From assembly GCA_018266735.1 (NCBI GenBank), contig JAFDZT010000003.1, positions 62,001 to 126,000 of the forward strand: 64,000 nucleotides of DNA. The letters run 5' to 3'. This stretch comes from Bacteroidota bacterium (GTDB lineage: Bacteria; Bacteroidota; Ignavibacteria; Kapaibacteriales; Kapaibacteriaceae). The position numbers and the translations under genes are program-made. The notes under the pieces were generated by a model that was not told the origin of the DNA, did not search any database, and saw only the letters and a list, made by a program, of their open reading frames with translations. Below, piece after piece: positions 24,447-33,397 of the stretch (the stretch's first letter is position 1; each line of letters begins with the position of its first letter).

Positions 24447-25940
24447 CTAGCCCCTTGACGAGTGGTCGAGATCGAAGTCCTTTGAGATCCCCGTCAACAC
24501 GTCGAGATACGTGCACGACATGCGTCCATTCGCATCGTAGCGGTACGTGACGCGGATCTCACACCCGGATGGCCTTCCCGATGGGAGTTCCAATTCTCCC
24601 TCGGCGATCACATTCACAAAGCTCGGATCTTCATCTTCGCCTTGTGTGATCTGACAGGACACGATCGTTTGATTGGGAGCTAACGTATAGAACGTCTGTG
24701 TTCTCGAGCAAGGGATCGGCGTGTTCTTTCGGATCATGATGGAATTCCGCTTGCGTGCGCCGGTGAATTCCGTTTCGATCACAATGGCCCCATAGCTGTG
24801 ATTCGTAACGTCTGTTACCTTGGTATGGGCAAGATAGGTTGCAGACGTGGCCTCGTTCCGATACGAGCCTTTCTCATGCAAGATCAGACCCGCTTGGACG
24901 GCTGCACCAAGTGCCACGGCCTCGTCGGGATTGATATGTCGCAGTGGTTCACGGTTGAACTTCTTCCGCAGCATGTCGTGTACCTGTGGCATGCGCGATG
25001 ACCCGCCAACAAGGATGACCTGCGAGATTTCCTCGGATCGAAGTGCCGCTGCATCCAGTGCTTCATCCAGGAGCATCTCTGTTCGAACGAGCAGATCGGC
25101 CGTTCGAGTTGTGAAGGTCGCGCGATCTACCGACGTCATGAGCACGGCGTCGCCACGTCGCAACAACACACCATTGGCCGTTGCCACGGTTGTGAGCTTC
25201 TTCTTCGCCTTCTCGGCTTCTACCAGCGTGTGCTGCATTGCAGATTCGTCGCTGCCATCCAACAGAGACACGCCATGCTCGGCCTTGAAGAGTTCATCGA
25301 AGTAGATCGCCAGCCTGCGATCGAAGTCCACACCGCCAAGTTGATGATCACCTTCGGATGCGATCACGGTCATCTGTGTGGGTGAGTCGACGCGGACGAT
25401 CGATACGTCGAACGTTCCGCCCCCAAGGTCATACACAAGAACATTCCCTTCCACCGTTCCTGTCGTCGTGTAGGCAAGTGCTGCCGCCGTTGGTTCGTTG
25501 ATGATGCGAAGCACTTCGATGCCAGCCTTTGCAGCCGCATCCATCGTGGCCTTTCGGCGGAACTCATCAAAGTAGGCTGGCACAGTGATCACGGCCTGCA
25601 CAAACGCTCCGATCACGTCGGCAGCCTGATCACGAACACTGGCAAGGATCAAGGCGGAAAGGTCAACGGCCGTGTGGTCGACACCATCAAGCGTGAACTT
25701 CCACGAGGGATCACCGATGTGCCGCTTCACCCAGCGTACGACGCGCTCGGGCTCCAGCTCTGCGCTCTCCGCCGCATGCTGACCTACAACGGTTGTCCCA
25801 TCGGCTTGAAAAAGCACGGCAGATGCAGTGATCCGATCACCAGCTCGGTTTGCAATGATCTCCGGTTTACCGGCCGGATTGATCGCAGAGAGCACTGTAT
25901 ACGTCGTACCGAGGTCGATCCCAACGGCAGTAACAGACAT
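24447..25940 (-). CDS. Hsp70 (DnaK-like) chaperone without C-terminal lid
   Basis: A 497-residue Hsp70. The ATPase domain has the phosphate-1 motif IDLGTTYTVLS, phosphate-2 DLGGGTFDVSIV and the adenosine motif VILVGGSSRMPQV, plus RIINEPTAAALAY. A shortened substrate-binding beta domain follows (MIRKNTPIPCSRTQTFYT, CQITQGEDEDP). It stops ~130 residues short of full DnaK, lacking the helical lid and acidic tail. ATG 25940 begins the family match. It leads an operon with two membrane-anchored paralogues and a peptidase, so it is probably a specialised chaperone rather than the housekeeping DnaK. Confidence 0.88.
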   Translation of the reverse strand: MSVTAVGIDLGTTYTVLSAINPAGKPEIIANRAGDRITASAVLFQADGTTVVGQHAAESAELEPERVVRWVKRHIGDPSWKFTLDGVDHTAVDLSALILASVRDQAADVIGAFVQAVITVPAYFDEFRRKATMDAAAKAGIEVLRIINEPTAAALAYTTTGTVEGNVLVYDLGGGTFDVSIVRVDSPTQMTVIASEGDHQLGGVDFDRRLAIYFDELFKAEHGVSLLDGSDESAMQHTLVEAEKAKKKLTTVATANGVLLRRGDAVLMTSVDRATFTTRTADLLVRTEMLLDEALDAAALRSEEISQVILVGGSSRMPQVHDMLRKKFNREPLRHINPDEAVALGAAVQAGLILHEKGSYRNEATSATYLAHTKVTDVTNHSYGAIVIETEFTGARKRNSIMIRKNTPIPCSRTQTFYTLAPNQTIVSCQITQGEDEDPSFVNVIAEGELELPSGRPSGCEIRVTYRYDANGRMSCTYLDVLTGISKDFDLDHSSRG

Positions 25941-25995
25941 AGAATAACAAGGGAAGAAAATGAGAGGATGGGGCACGCATCAAGTGTCAAGAATA

Positions 25996-26016
25996 CAGAA
26001 TTCGGAACGAATTCTG
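25996..26016. terminator. Perfect inverted repeat CAGAATTCG-GAA-CGAATTCTG
   Basis: A 9-bp stem with a 3-base loop just downstream of the serine hydrolase stop and upstream of the Hsp70 gene; both are on the reverse strand. It is built from a family C core (ATACAGAATTC). It could terminate the hydrolase mRNA or sit in the Hsp70 5' region. Confidence 0.4.
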
Positions 26017-26028
26017 CACCATCCTCCA

Positions 26029-27123
26029 TCATTCTCGATCCTCGATCATTGATCTCTCTTCCAATTCTTCATAGACCTTCTTCACATCGAACGTCGCATC
26101 GTTCGTCTGCAGCACGGCTACAATGCCGAGGTCGGGATAGAGGCGGAGTTCATTATGGAATCCCGCCCCGCCGCCTTCCTTCATGAAAATGCGAAGGGAG
26201 GGATGGGGGACGATGTGCAGGCCGGGCGTCATTTCGGCCGTGCTTCCGTCGGCCAGGGTGGCAGCGGTGAAGAGCGTGGCGCGTGATGCGGCGTTGAGGA
26301 GGATGCTGTTCGTGCGCAGGAGATCGGCGCAGATCCGGGCGAGGTCGTGACTGGTCGAGTAGAGGCCGCCGTAGGCTGGACCGTTCACGTAGTGCGGAAC
26401 GATGTTGAGCTTGCCGTCTTCATACTCGCCCCAATACTCGCTATCGGTGACCAACCATTTGAAGAGATTCATCCACGTCCACCGACGCAGATAGCCCTTT
26501 GCAAGGGGAAGGGTGGAAGGGATGAGGAAGCCGGTGTGGGTGAGGCCAAGGGGACGGAAGATCTTGTCGCGGACGACCGCTTCATACGATCGGCCGGTGA
26601 TGTGTTCGATGATGGCACCCACGATCCAGTAGTCGATGTTGCTATAGCGATAGCGCGTGCCGGGCGTCGACGTCAGATCGGCATTGTCCGCCAACACGGC
26701 CCGCAGAGCCGAGTCTTCCTTGAACGTCCCGTGCGCATCGGGCAGATGCACCCATCGTAATGGAATGGCATTGGGGATGCCGGCCGTGTGCGCGAGGAGC
26801 TGTCGGGTGGAGATGGGCTGTGCATAGGGTAGCCAAGGAATGTACTGATGCGCATCCGCATCGAGGTCGAGCAGGCCCTCTTGCGCAAGCTGCAGAGCGG
26901 AGATGGCGGTGATCACCTTCGACATCGAATACGACATGAAGACCGTCGAATCCGTCACCGGCACGTTGCCGGCCACGTCGGCCAGGCCGAGGTTCACGTT
27001 CTCGAACGCCCCCGTTGTATCCATGACGGTGAACTGGAATCCAAGATCAGCATCGGCGTGGGCGGTGCGCACATGCTGGGCAAGTTGAGTGACAAGTGAC
27101 GAGTGACAAGTGACGAGTGACAT
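26029..27123 (-). CDS. Serine hydrolase, beta-lactamase class C family, with repeat-encoded N-terminus
   Basis: A 364-residue enzyme of the penicillin-binding/beta-lactamase-fold group: SxxK motif SMSK (~66-69), the YSN motif in RYRYSNIDYWIVGAIIE, and FMKEGGGAGFHNELRL near the KTG-equivalent position. Such proteins are D,D-peptidases or esterases. Residues 1-12 (MSLVTCHSSLVTQ) are encoded by a family A array, and no usual signal peptide precedes them. A different frame through the array also has an ATG (27163). The last residues MIEDRE come from D-type repeats. The true start is therefore uncertain. Confidence 0.78.
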   Translation of the reverse strand: MSLVTCHSSLVTQLAQHVRTAHADADLGFQFTVMDTTGAFENVNLGLADVAGNVPVTDSTVFMSYSMSKVITAISALQLAQEGLLDLDADAHQYIPWLPYAQPISTRQLLAHTAGIPNAIPLRWVHLPDAHGTFKEDSALRAVLADNADLTSTPGTRYRYSNIDYWIVGAIIEHITGRSYEAVVRDKIFRPLGLTHTGFLIPSTLPLAKGYLRRWTWMNLFKWLVTDSEYWGEYEDGKLNIVPHYVNGPAYGGLYSTSHDLARICADLLRTNSILLNAASRATLFTAATLADGSTAEMTPGLHIVPHPSLRIFMKEGGGAGFHNELRLYPDLGIVAVLQTNDATFDVKKVYEELEERSMIEDRE

Positions 27124-27172
27124 GTGACGAGTTGAGTGACAAGTGACGAGTGACAAGTGACATGTGACGAGT
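27081..27172. repeat. Family A heptamer array, partly coding
   Basis: About twelve TGACRAG heptamers with two CATGTGA variants. The left third encodes the N-terminus of the serine hydrolase on the reverse strand; the rest is the divergent intergenic region before the cyclase cluster. Confidence 0.85.
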
Positions 27173-27256
27173 GGGTGTCAGAAATTTTAGAGCGGGCGCG
27201 ATGTACGCAGAGAGGAGGAATGAGATTCATTTGCGGAAAGTTGCCCAAATTGGGTC

Positions 27257-27460
27257 ATGTCAACAAGCGACAAGAACCGCTTCCACGAACCCGCGTGTGC
27301 CGCATTGGAGCACTGCCGCCCGGCATTGCCGTTGAACGAGAACATCGCCTCCATCCTTGCCGCCCTGATGTCCGTCCTTCTCGCCCTTGGCAACAATGTG
27401 ATCTGCGAGCTGCACTCCGTCTCTTTGCCGCTAGTCATGATCGAGCGAGGTTCGAAATGA
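27257..27460 (+). CDS. Possible leader ORF coupled to the first cyclase
   Basis: A 67-codon frame whose TGA overlaps the ATG of the first cyclase (ATGA). It has a hydrophobic middle (NIASILAALMSVLLALG). It ends LVMIERGSK, close to the LVTIERGSI segment found near the cyclase C-termini, so it may be a worn remnant of a cyclase. Apart from this and the heptamers at 27124-27172, I see nothing in the 333-bp gap. Confidence 0.3.
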   Translation: MSTSDKNRFHEPACAALEHCRPALPLNENIASILAALMSVLLALGNNVICELHSVSLPLVMIERGSK

Positions 27461-29538
27461 GATCACTCGACGAATTGAAGAAGGACATCAACGAAGCTGC
27501 GTTGAGTGGCGGCACGCAATTGCTTCGAGTGCTTGCAGAGGAAGCGCTCACGCATGGAACGAAAGAAGCGTACGCCATTGCAGAGCACATCTACGGGCTG
27601 GTGGCAACAAGAACGGGTGATGCGCCAAGTGCACTGATGCACTTTCAGAACGAATTGACATTGCGAGAAGAGCTGAACGACAGAAGAAGCATCGCTCGCG
27701 CATATGGTAACATCGGCAACAAGTATCTGAACATGGGTGAGGGTGCGACGGCTCTGACACATTTCCAGCGTGCGCTCTCGATCATGGAAGAGTTGGATGA
27801 TCGCATTGGAGTAGCACGAAGTCTCGGCAACATCGGAAACGTCTATACCGGAAACGGTGAGTACGGATCGGCCATGGAGTACTACCATCGCTCGATGGCG
27901 TTGCACACTGAACTCGAGAATCGAAGCGGCGTTGCCAATGTCGTCGGGAACATCGGAACGCTGCATCTGTTCAGCGGGGAGTACGCAGAAGCGCTTGCAT
28001 ACTACCATCGGGCTCTGGATATGCACGAGGAGCTTGCAGAGCGCTCTGATGTTGCACGCATTCTCAATAGCATGGGGAACGTGTATGAGTCGCTCGGCGA
28101 TTATCCCCGATCGGTCGAGCACTATCGGCATGCAATGGAGATCTTCGAAGAGCTTGGTGATCGCAACGGCGTTGCCATGACCGTGGCGAACATCGGATTG
28201 GTCCACGCCGATACCGGAGAACATGCATCGGCGTTGGAACAGTATCGTCAAGCCATGTCGGTGTACGAGGAACTCAATGACCGACCGGGTGCGGCAGTGG
28301 TCATGGGGAACATGGGAAGCGTGTATGGCAGCATGGGGGAGCATACCACGGCACTGGAGTACTTCCGTCGCGCCTTGAGCATGTGCCAGGAACTTGGTGA
28401 CCGTTCGAATGTGACGCGTGTGATGGGACGGATCATTACGGCACTGCTATCAAACGGCGAGGACACTGCGGCGCGTGACGTGCTCGAGCAGCAATCCGCC
28501 TTGGTCATCGATAACCCCGAAGTGCGCACGGAGCGACTGCTCAACATGGCCACTCTCTGTGAGCGAGCAGCAGACCTGGAAGGATCGCTCGACCATCTTT
28601 GTCAGGCTCTTTCTGTCGCTGCGGACGCTGGCCTACGGGCCCAAGTCGCCGAGTGTCACAAGCGTCTTCGTGATCTTGCACAACAGCGGAACAACCTTGC
28701 CGACTACATCGAGCATAACAACGAGTTCACTCGGATCACCGAGGAGATCCGTGGCAAGGAAGCAACGCAACGTCTGGCCATGATGGAAGCGGAGCGCAAG
28801 GTGGAAGGGGAACGGCGCGAGCGCGACAAAGAGCGTGCATTGCTGTACGGTACCTTGCCGAAGAACATAGCGGACCGGATGATCCGTGGTGAAAAGGTCT
28901 CAGGCGACCACTACGATGAAGCCACCGTGATCTTTGCCGACATCGTGGGATTCACGCAGATCAGCGAAAGCATCCCCCCTGGTGAGGTCGTCCAACTCCT
29001 GGAGCAGATCTTCACCGCATTCGATGCCATCTGCGAGAAGCACGGTGTCACGAAGATCAAGACCATCGGCGACAGCTATATGGCCGTGGCATTTGATGGT
29101 GTTGTGAACGCCGCGCTCTGTGCCTTGGAGATGTCGCGCTTTCGCATCTCTCACTCCGTGTCTCACTCCGTGTCCCACAACGTGTCCCACTCCGTGTCGC
29201 ATTCCGTGTCGCACGAAGTTGCATTCCGGATAGGAATGCACTTCGGCCCCGTAACCGCCGGCGTGATCGGCACGCAGCGCCTGCAGTACGACGTGTGGGG
29301 AGATACCGTAAATCTTGCATCTCGTCTGGAAAGTACAGGAGAAGCAGGGCGTTGTCAAATCAGTAGAGCCGTTGTTGATGCGATAGAATCAAGATTCAGG
29401 GATCAGGAGCCTGATCATGAATCGGGAATCAAGAAGCTGATCGTGAATCATGAGTTCAAGATCGAAGAGCGAGGCGAGATCGAGATCAAAGGGAAGGGCA
29501 TGATGCGCATGTACTGGTTGGAGGCTGGAGAAGAATGA
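27457..29538 (+). CDS. TPR-adenylate cyclase 1
   Basis: A 693-residue class III nucleotidyl cyclase with N-terminal TPRs. About eight 40-residue TPRs (~45-345; consensus ALEYYHRALALHEELGDRSGVA) lead to a charged coiled coil (MMEAERKVEGERRERDKERALLYG) and the catalytic domain. Metal Asp residues are in IFADIVGF (~493) and KTIGDSYM (~538). The Lys/Asp pair KTIGD/QYDVWG fits ATP specificity; Asn and Arg of VNLASRLES stabilise the transition state. A VSHx array (six SH) interrupts the domain. The tail carries D-type repeat sequence (IESRFRDQEPDHESG) instead of the B/A tail of most paralogues. ATG 27457 follows GAGCGAGG. Confidence 0.9.
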   Translation: MRSLDELKKDINEAALSGGTQLLRVLAEEALTHGTKEAYAIAEHIYGLVATRTGDAPSALMHFQNELTLREELNDRRSIARAYGNIGNKYLNMGEGATALTHFQRALSIMEELDDRIGVARSLGNIGNVYTGNGEYGSAMEYYHRSMALHTELENRSGVANVVGNIGTLHLFSGEYAEALAYYHRALDMHEELAERSDVARILNSMGNVYESLGDYPRSVEHYRHAMEIFEELGDRNGVAMTVANIGLVHADTGEHASALEQYRQAMSVYEELNDRPGAAVVMGNMGSVYGSMGEHTTALEYFRRALSMCQELGDRSNVTRVMGRIITALLSNGEDTAARDVLEQQSALVIDNPEVRTERLLNMATLCERAADLEGSLDHLCQALSVAADAGLRAQVAECHKRLRDLAQQRNNLADYIEHNNEFTRITEEIRGKEATQRLAMMEAERKVEGERRERDKERALLYGTLPKNIADRMIRGEKVSGDHYDEATVIFADIVGFTQISESIPPGEVVQLLEQIFTAFDAICEKHGVTKIKTIGDSYMAVAFDGVVNAALCALEMSRFRISHSVSHSVSHNVSHSVSHSVSHEVAFRIGMHFGPVTAGVIGTQRLQYDVWGDTVNLASRLESTGEAGRCQISRAVVDAIESRFRDQEPDHESGIKKLIVNHEFKIEERGEIEIKGKGMMRMYWLEAGEE
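29148..29219 (+). repeat. Coding family B array, site 1, cyclase 1
   Basis: Six 12-mers read in frame as VSHx between ALEMSRFRI and VAFRIGMHFGPV of the catalytic domain. All units are 12 bp. Confidence 0.9.
29381..29458 (+). repeat. Coding D-type repeat in the tail of cyclase 1
   Basis: GAATCAAGATTCAGGGATCAGG-type units run in frame within the C-terminal tail. They resemble the intergenic GGATCAAGGATCAAG repeats at 45252-45286. Confidence 0.65.
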
Positions 29539-31289
29539 GAACGTACGACGAGATCAATGCCGAGATCAGGGAAGCTACTCGCGTGAATGATGTGCAAGCG
29601 ATGCGGCTCCTGGCTGCGGAGATGCAAGAGCTCGGCACTCCCACGGCGGAAGCAGCGGCGTTGAACTCGTTCGCCAACGTGGCGAAGAACACGAGTGACT
29701 ATGCGACGGCACTCACGTTGTACCGCCAAGCACTAGCTCTTCAAGAAGAGTTGGGCAATCGCGGTGGCGTTGCCACGATCACTGGGAATATGGGAAACGT
29801 CTTCCAGAGAACAGGGGATCTGTCGGCAGCACTTGAGCATTACCGTACGGCGCTGGATGTGTTTGTCGACCTTGGTGATGGAGCCAATGTCGCAATGTAT
29901 ACCTCTAACGTCGGTAATGTTTATCTGACGTCCGCCGATTATCCGTCAGCTCTCGAGTACTACCGTCGCGCAATGGCATTGAATGAAGAGGTCGGCGATC
30001 GAAACCTCGAGGCGCACATCCTTGGCAGCATGGGAAATCTATATGCGAGTACAGCGGACTTCCCGGCGGCATTCGAGAGCTACAGTCGCGCGCTAGCGAT
30101 CTACGAAGAACTGGGCAACCGCACTGGTGTGGCTCACATCACGGGAAACATCGGCATCTGGCATACCTCCACGAACAACTATACCGAGGCGCGGGAGTGG
30201 TTCCAACGTACCGTGACGCTGCACGAAGAACTTAACGACCGTGCCGGAGTGGCGCGTGCTACCGGTAATCTGATCACGGTGCTTATGGAACTTGCTCGGT
30301 ATGAGGAAGCAGAAGCGCTACTGAAGCGTCAAGTGGCAATGCAGATGGAGAATCCGGGTGTACGGGCACATCATCATTTCAACTATGCCATGCTTGCCGT
30401 GCACAAGAACGATCTTAATGTCGCTCATCAATGCCTTATGGAAGCCTTGTCGATCACAACTAACGCCGGTGTGCGCAGTGATGCGGCGCAGTACCATGAG
30501 AAACTTCGTGACCTTGCTCAGAAGCGTAATGACTTCGCCGGCTACATTGAACACAACAATGAGTACCAACGCATCGCTGAAGAGGTTCGCGGCAAGAGGG
30601 CAACGCAGCGACTCACGATGATGGAGTCGGAGCGGAGGGTCGAAGCGGTAGAGCGTGAACGTCAAAAGGAACGCGCCTTGCTCTATGGCGCCCTGCCGAA
30701 GTCGGTCGCCGACCGTATGATCCGCGGCGAAGATGTGAGCGGCGATCACTTCGATCATGCCGCCGTGATGTTCCTCGACATCGTCGGCTTCACGTCCCAT
30801 ACTTCCTCCATGCCGCCTTCCGATGTCGTGAAGATGCTGGAGAATATCTTCCGTACGATCGATGCCATTTGCGACACCAACGATGTGGTCAAGGTGAAGA
30901 CCATTGGTGACTCCTACATGTGCTTCCGCGGAGATGCTGATGCATCAACGAATGCACTGTCCGTTGCTCTTGTTGCAATGGAGGTCATGAGGCACAACTT
31001 CACTTGGCCCGACGGCACGCCGCTGCAGTTCCGCATCGGCATGCACATCGGTCCTGCAACCGCAGGTGTGATCGGCACACAGCGACTGCAGTACGACGTG
31101 TGGGGAGACACGGTGAATGTTGCGTCGCGCATGGAGTCGACCGGTGCGGCCGGACGCGTCCACGTAAGCGAAGCGTTCACTGAGAACCTGCGTGACCTTC
31201 AAGTCGCAGAGCTATCCTTCACAGACCGCGGTGAGATCGATGTAAAGGGGAAAGGACCAATGAGAACCTTATGGATGGAGCGTGCATGA
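29535..31289 (+). CDS. TPR-adenylate cyclase 2 (without repeat inserts)
   Basis: A 584-residue member that shows the undisturbed architecture. TPRs from ~40 to ~255, coiled coil (MMESERRVEAVERERQKERALLYG), then the catalytic domain with metal Asp in MFLDIVGF (~414) and KTIGDSYM (~459). It belongs to the YMCFRGDAD subclass. At the place where other copies have VSHx it reads NFTWPDGTPLQFRIGMHIGP, and the C-terminus goes straight from VAELSFTDRGEIDVKGKG to the end. Starts inside the stop of cyclase 1 (ATGA). Confidence 0.92.
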   Translation: MRTYDEINAEIREATRVNDVQAMRLLAAEMQELGTPTAEAAALNSFANVAKNTSDYATALTLYRQALALQEELGNRGGVATITGNMGNVFQRTGDLSAALEHYRTALDVFVDLGDGANVAMYTSNVGNVYLTSADYPSALEYYRRAMALNEEVGDRNLEAHILGSMGNLYASTADFPAAFESYSRALAIYEELGNRTGVAHITGNIGIWHTSTNNYTEAREWFQRTVTLHEELNDRAGVARATGNLITVLMELARYEEAEALLKRQVAMQMENPGVRAHHHFNYAMLAVHKNDLNVAHQCLMEALSITTNAGVRSDAAQYHEKLRDLAQKRNDFAGYIEHNNEYQRIAEEVRGKRATQRLTMMESERRVEAVERERQKERALLYGALPKSVADRMIRGEDVSGDHFDHAAVMFLDIVGFTSHTSSMPPSDVVKMLENIFRTIDAICDTNDVVKVKTIGDSYMCFRGDADASTNALSVALVAMEVMRHNFTWPDGTPLQFRIGMHIGPATAGVIGTQRLQYDVWGDTVNVASRMESTGAAGRVHVSEAFTENLRDLQVAELSFTDRGEIDVKGKGPMRTLWMERA

Positions 31290-33397
31290 GCTCCTATGAG
31301 TCCCTCCGAGCCTCTGTAGATGATGCCGCGTCCTTGAATGATCATGGAAAGCTACGCGAATGCGCCGAGCAGCTTACAATCATAGGAACACCATCTGCGT
31401 TAGCAACTGCCTTCTATGCAGAGGGTACGGCACTGCGACTCGTCGGTGACCTTCGGCAAGCCGCACGACAACTTGATCAAGCGACAGCGTTGATGCGCAA
31501 TGTCGGTGATGATCGAGGTGTGGCAGACGCGCTCACGGGTCTTGGGCTGACGTTCTTTGGCATGAATGAGCACGAGCGTGCTCAGCAAGTGTATGCAGAG
31601 GCGATGGATGTGTATCACCGACTAGGCATTTCATTACGGGTTGCCGTCGTTGCCATGAATTTAGGGATGATCAAGCACATCGGTGGAAACTATGCGGAAG
31701 CGATCGAATCATATCAACGTGCACTTGATGTATTCATCGCCCATGGCGATGTACGGGGAGAGTCCCGCGCGACCGGTAATCTAGCCTCTATCTTCTCGCA
31801 AAGTGGCGATTTTGGTCGTGCACTCGAATTCTACGAACGAGCCGGAGTGTTGCAACGTCAAGCGGGAGACATTCGTTCGTTCGGAATGACTCTTGGTAAT
31901 CTCGGGGCGCTCTATTGTGAGGTCGGTGACCCTTCGAAGGCATTGGTAATGTTGGATGAGGCCATTGCTGTCCAACGAACGGCGGACGACAGAGCCAGCG
32001 AGGCACGATCCGTGAGTACACAAGGCGTGGCATACGCCGCACTCGGCGATCTCGATGCCTCTGCCGAACACTTTGCAGAGGCATTACGGATGTTCAATGA
32101 CTTCGGTGAGCCCGATGGCGCGGCGCACGCAATGGGTAATCTCATCAATGTCTTGGTCGAAGCCGGCAGGGATGACGAAGCGCTACAGAGGATCTCAGTG
32201 TATGAGAGTATGCAGGGCCTTACTCCTACGCTTCGGGCCCAGCTTCACGCTTCACAGGCACTATTGAGCGGCCGAGGTGGCGACCTTGAAGACGCGAACC
32301 AACACCTTGAACGATCACTCGCGATCGCAACAGAGGTGGGTGAACGACCGCAGCAACTGCGGTATCGGCTTCTGTTGCGCGATCTTGCACAGCAACGCAA
32401 TAGCTTTCCGGACTTCATTGAGCATAATGCGGAGTATCTTCGCCTCCACGAAGAGGTACTAGGGAAAGAGACAACGCAGCGAATGACGATCATCGAAGCG
32501 GAACGAAGAGTAGAGGCGGAACGGCAAGAACGTGAAAAGGAGCGAGCGATCTTGTATGGTGCATTACCGAGAAGTGTGGCCGATCGGTTGATCCGCGGAG
32601 AGAAGGTTTCCGGAGATCATTTCGAAGAGGCCACGGTGATCTTCCTCGACATCGTTGGTTTTACTTCACTGACTGACGGCATGGATCCTAGGGAAGTGGT
32701 CGCCATGCTTGAAACGGTCTTTACACGCTTCGATGCCATCTGCGACAAGTATGGAGTCACGAAGATCAAGACCATTGGCGACAGTTATATGGCTGTGGCA
32801 TTCCCAACAGAAGGATCGGCAGAGCACCACACTATCCGCGCCGCCCATTGCGCCCTAGCCATGTCCCACGAAGTGTCGCACTCCGTGTCCCACAACGTGT
32901 CCCACGAAGTGTCGCACCCCGTGTCGCACGAAGTGCTCTTCCGCGTCGGAATGCACTGCGGCCCCGTAACCGCCGGCGTGATCGGCACGCAACGGTTGCA
33001 GTATGATGTATGGGGAGATACGGTGAACGTCGCTTCCCGGATGGAGTCCGCTGGGGAGCCAGGAAGGGTGCATGTGTCCGAAGCTTTCGCTTCGGAACTG
33101 AAGAGGAATACAGAATACACAATACAGAATTCAATCGCTGAATCCCCCAATCCAGAATCCCACTCCGTGTCGCACCCCGTGTCCCACTCCGTGTCGCACC
33201 CCGTGTCGCACTCCGTGTCCCACGAAGTGTCCCACGAAGTATCCCACGAAGTGTCCCACGAAGTGTCCCACTCCGTGTCCCACGAAGTGCAACTTGTCAC
33301 TCGTCACTCGTCACTTGTCACTATCGAGCGTGGCTCGATTGATATCAAAGGCAAAGGGCTCATGCGCACATTCTGGCTGGAAGGGAACGATCGATGA
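31286..33397 (+). CDS. TPR-adenylate cyclase 3
   Basis: A 703-residue member with the most divergent TPR half (ALRLVGDLRQAARQLDQATALMRNVGD). Catalytic residues are intact (IFLDIVGF, KTIGDSYMAVAF, QYDVWGDTVNVASRM). VSHx arrays lie in the catalytic domain (six SH) and in the tail (eleven SH). The tail runs NTEYTIQNSI, ES.NPES, VSHx, LVTRHSSLVT, IERGSIDIKGKG. The start at 31286 (MSSYESL) makes an ATGA overlap with cyclase 2; an upstream ATG at 31271 is less likely. Confidence 0.9.
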   Translation: MSSYESLRASVDDAASLNDHGKLRECAEQLTIIGTPSALATAFYAEGTALRLVGDLRQAARQLDQATALMRNVGDDRGVADALTGLGLTFFGMNEHERAQQVYAEAMDVYHRLGISLRVAVVAMNLGMIKHIGGNYAEAIESYQRALDVFIAHGDVRGESRATGNLASIFSQSGDFGRALEFYERAGVLQRQAGDIRSFGMTLGNLGALYCEVGDPSKALVMLDEAIAVQRTADDRASEARSVSTQGVAYAALGDLDASAEHFAEALRMFNDFGEPDGAAHAMGNLINVLVEAGRDDEALQRISVYESMQGLTPTLRAQLHASQALLSGRGGDLEDANQHLERSLAIATEVGERPQQLRYRLLLRDLAQQRNSFPDFIEHNAEYLRLHEEVLGKETTQRMTIIEAERRVEAERQEREKERAILYGALPRSVADRLIRGEKVSGDHFEEATVIFLDIVGFTSLTDGMDPREVVAMLETVFTRFDAICDKYGVTKIKTIGDSYMAVAFPTEGSAEHHTIRAAHCALAMSHEVSHSVSHNVSHEVSHPVSHEVLFRVGMHCGPVTAGVIGTQRLQYDVWGDTVNVASRMESAGEPGRVHVSEAFASELKRNTEYTIQNSIAESPNPESHSVSHPVSHSVSHPVSHSVSHEVSHEVSHEVSHEVSHSVSHEVQLVTRHSSLVTIERGSIDIKGKGLMRTFWLEGNDR
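32863..32935 (+). repeat. Coding family B array, site 1, cyclase 3
   Basis: Six 12-mers (variable triplets GAA, TCC, AAC, GAA, CCC, GAA) between CALAM and VLFRVGMHCGPV. Confidence 0.9.
33158..33323 (+). repeat. Coding B + A arrays, site 2, cyclase 3
   Basis: Eleven 12-mers followed by four CTYGTCA heptamers (33291-33323), all in frame with the tail. Family C (AATACAGAATACACAATACA) lies immediately upstream at 33108-33136. Confidence 0.9.

Noticed and set aside
32785-33300. Reverse ORFs with WDTEWDTSWDT repeats (also near 34725-35213, 36872-37318, 39232-39609, 51760-52089)
   Set aside because: These are the complement of the VSHx arrays and catalytic domains in another frame; they have no ribosome sites and move with the cyclases.
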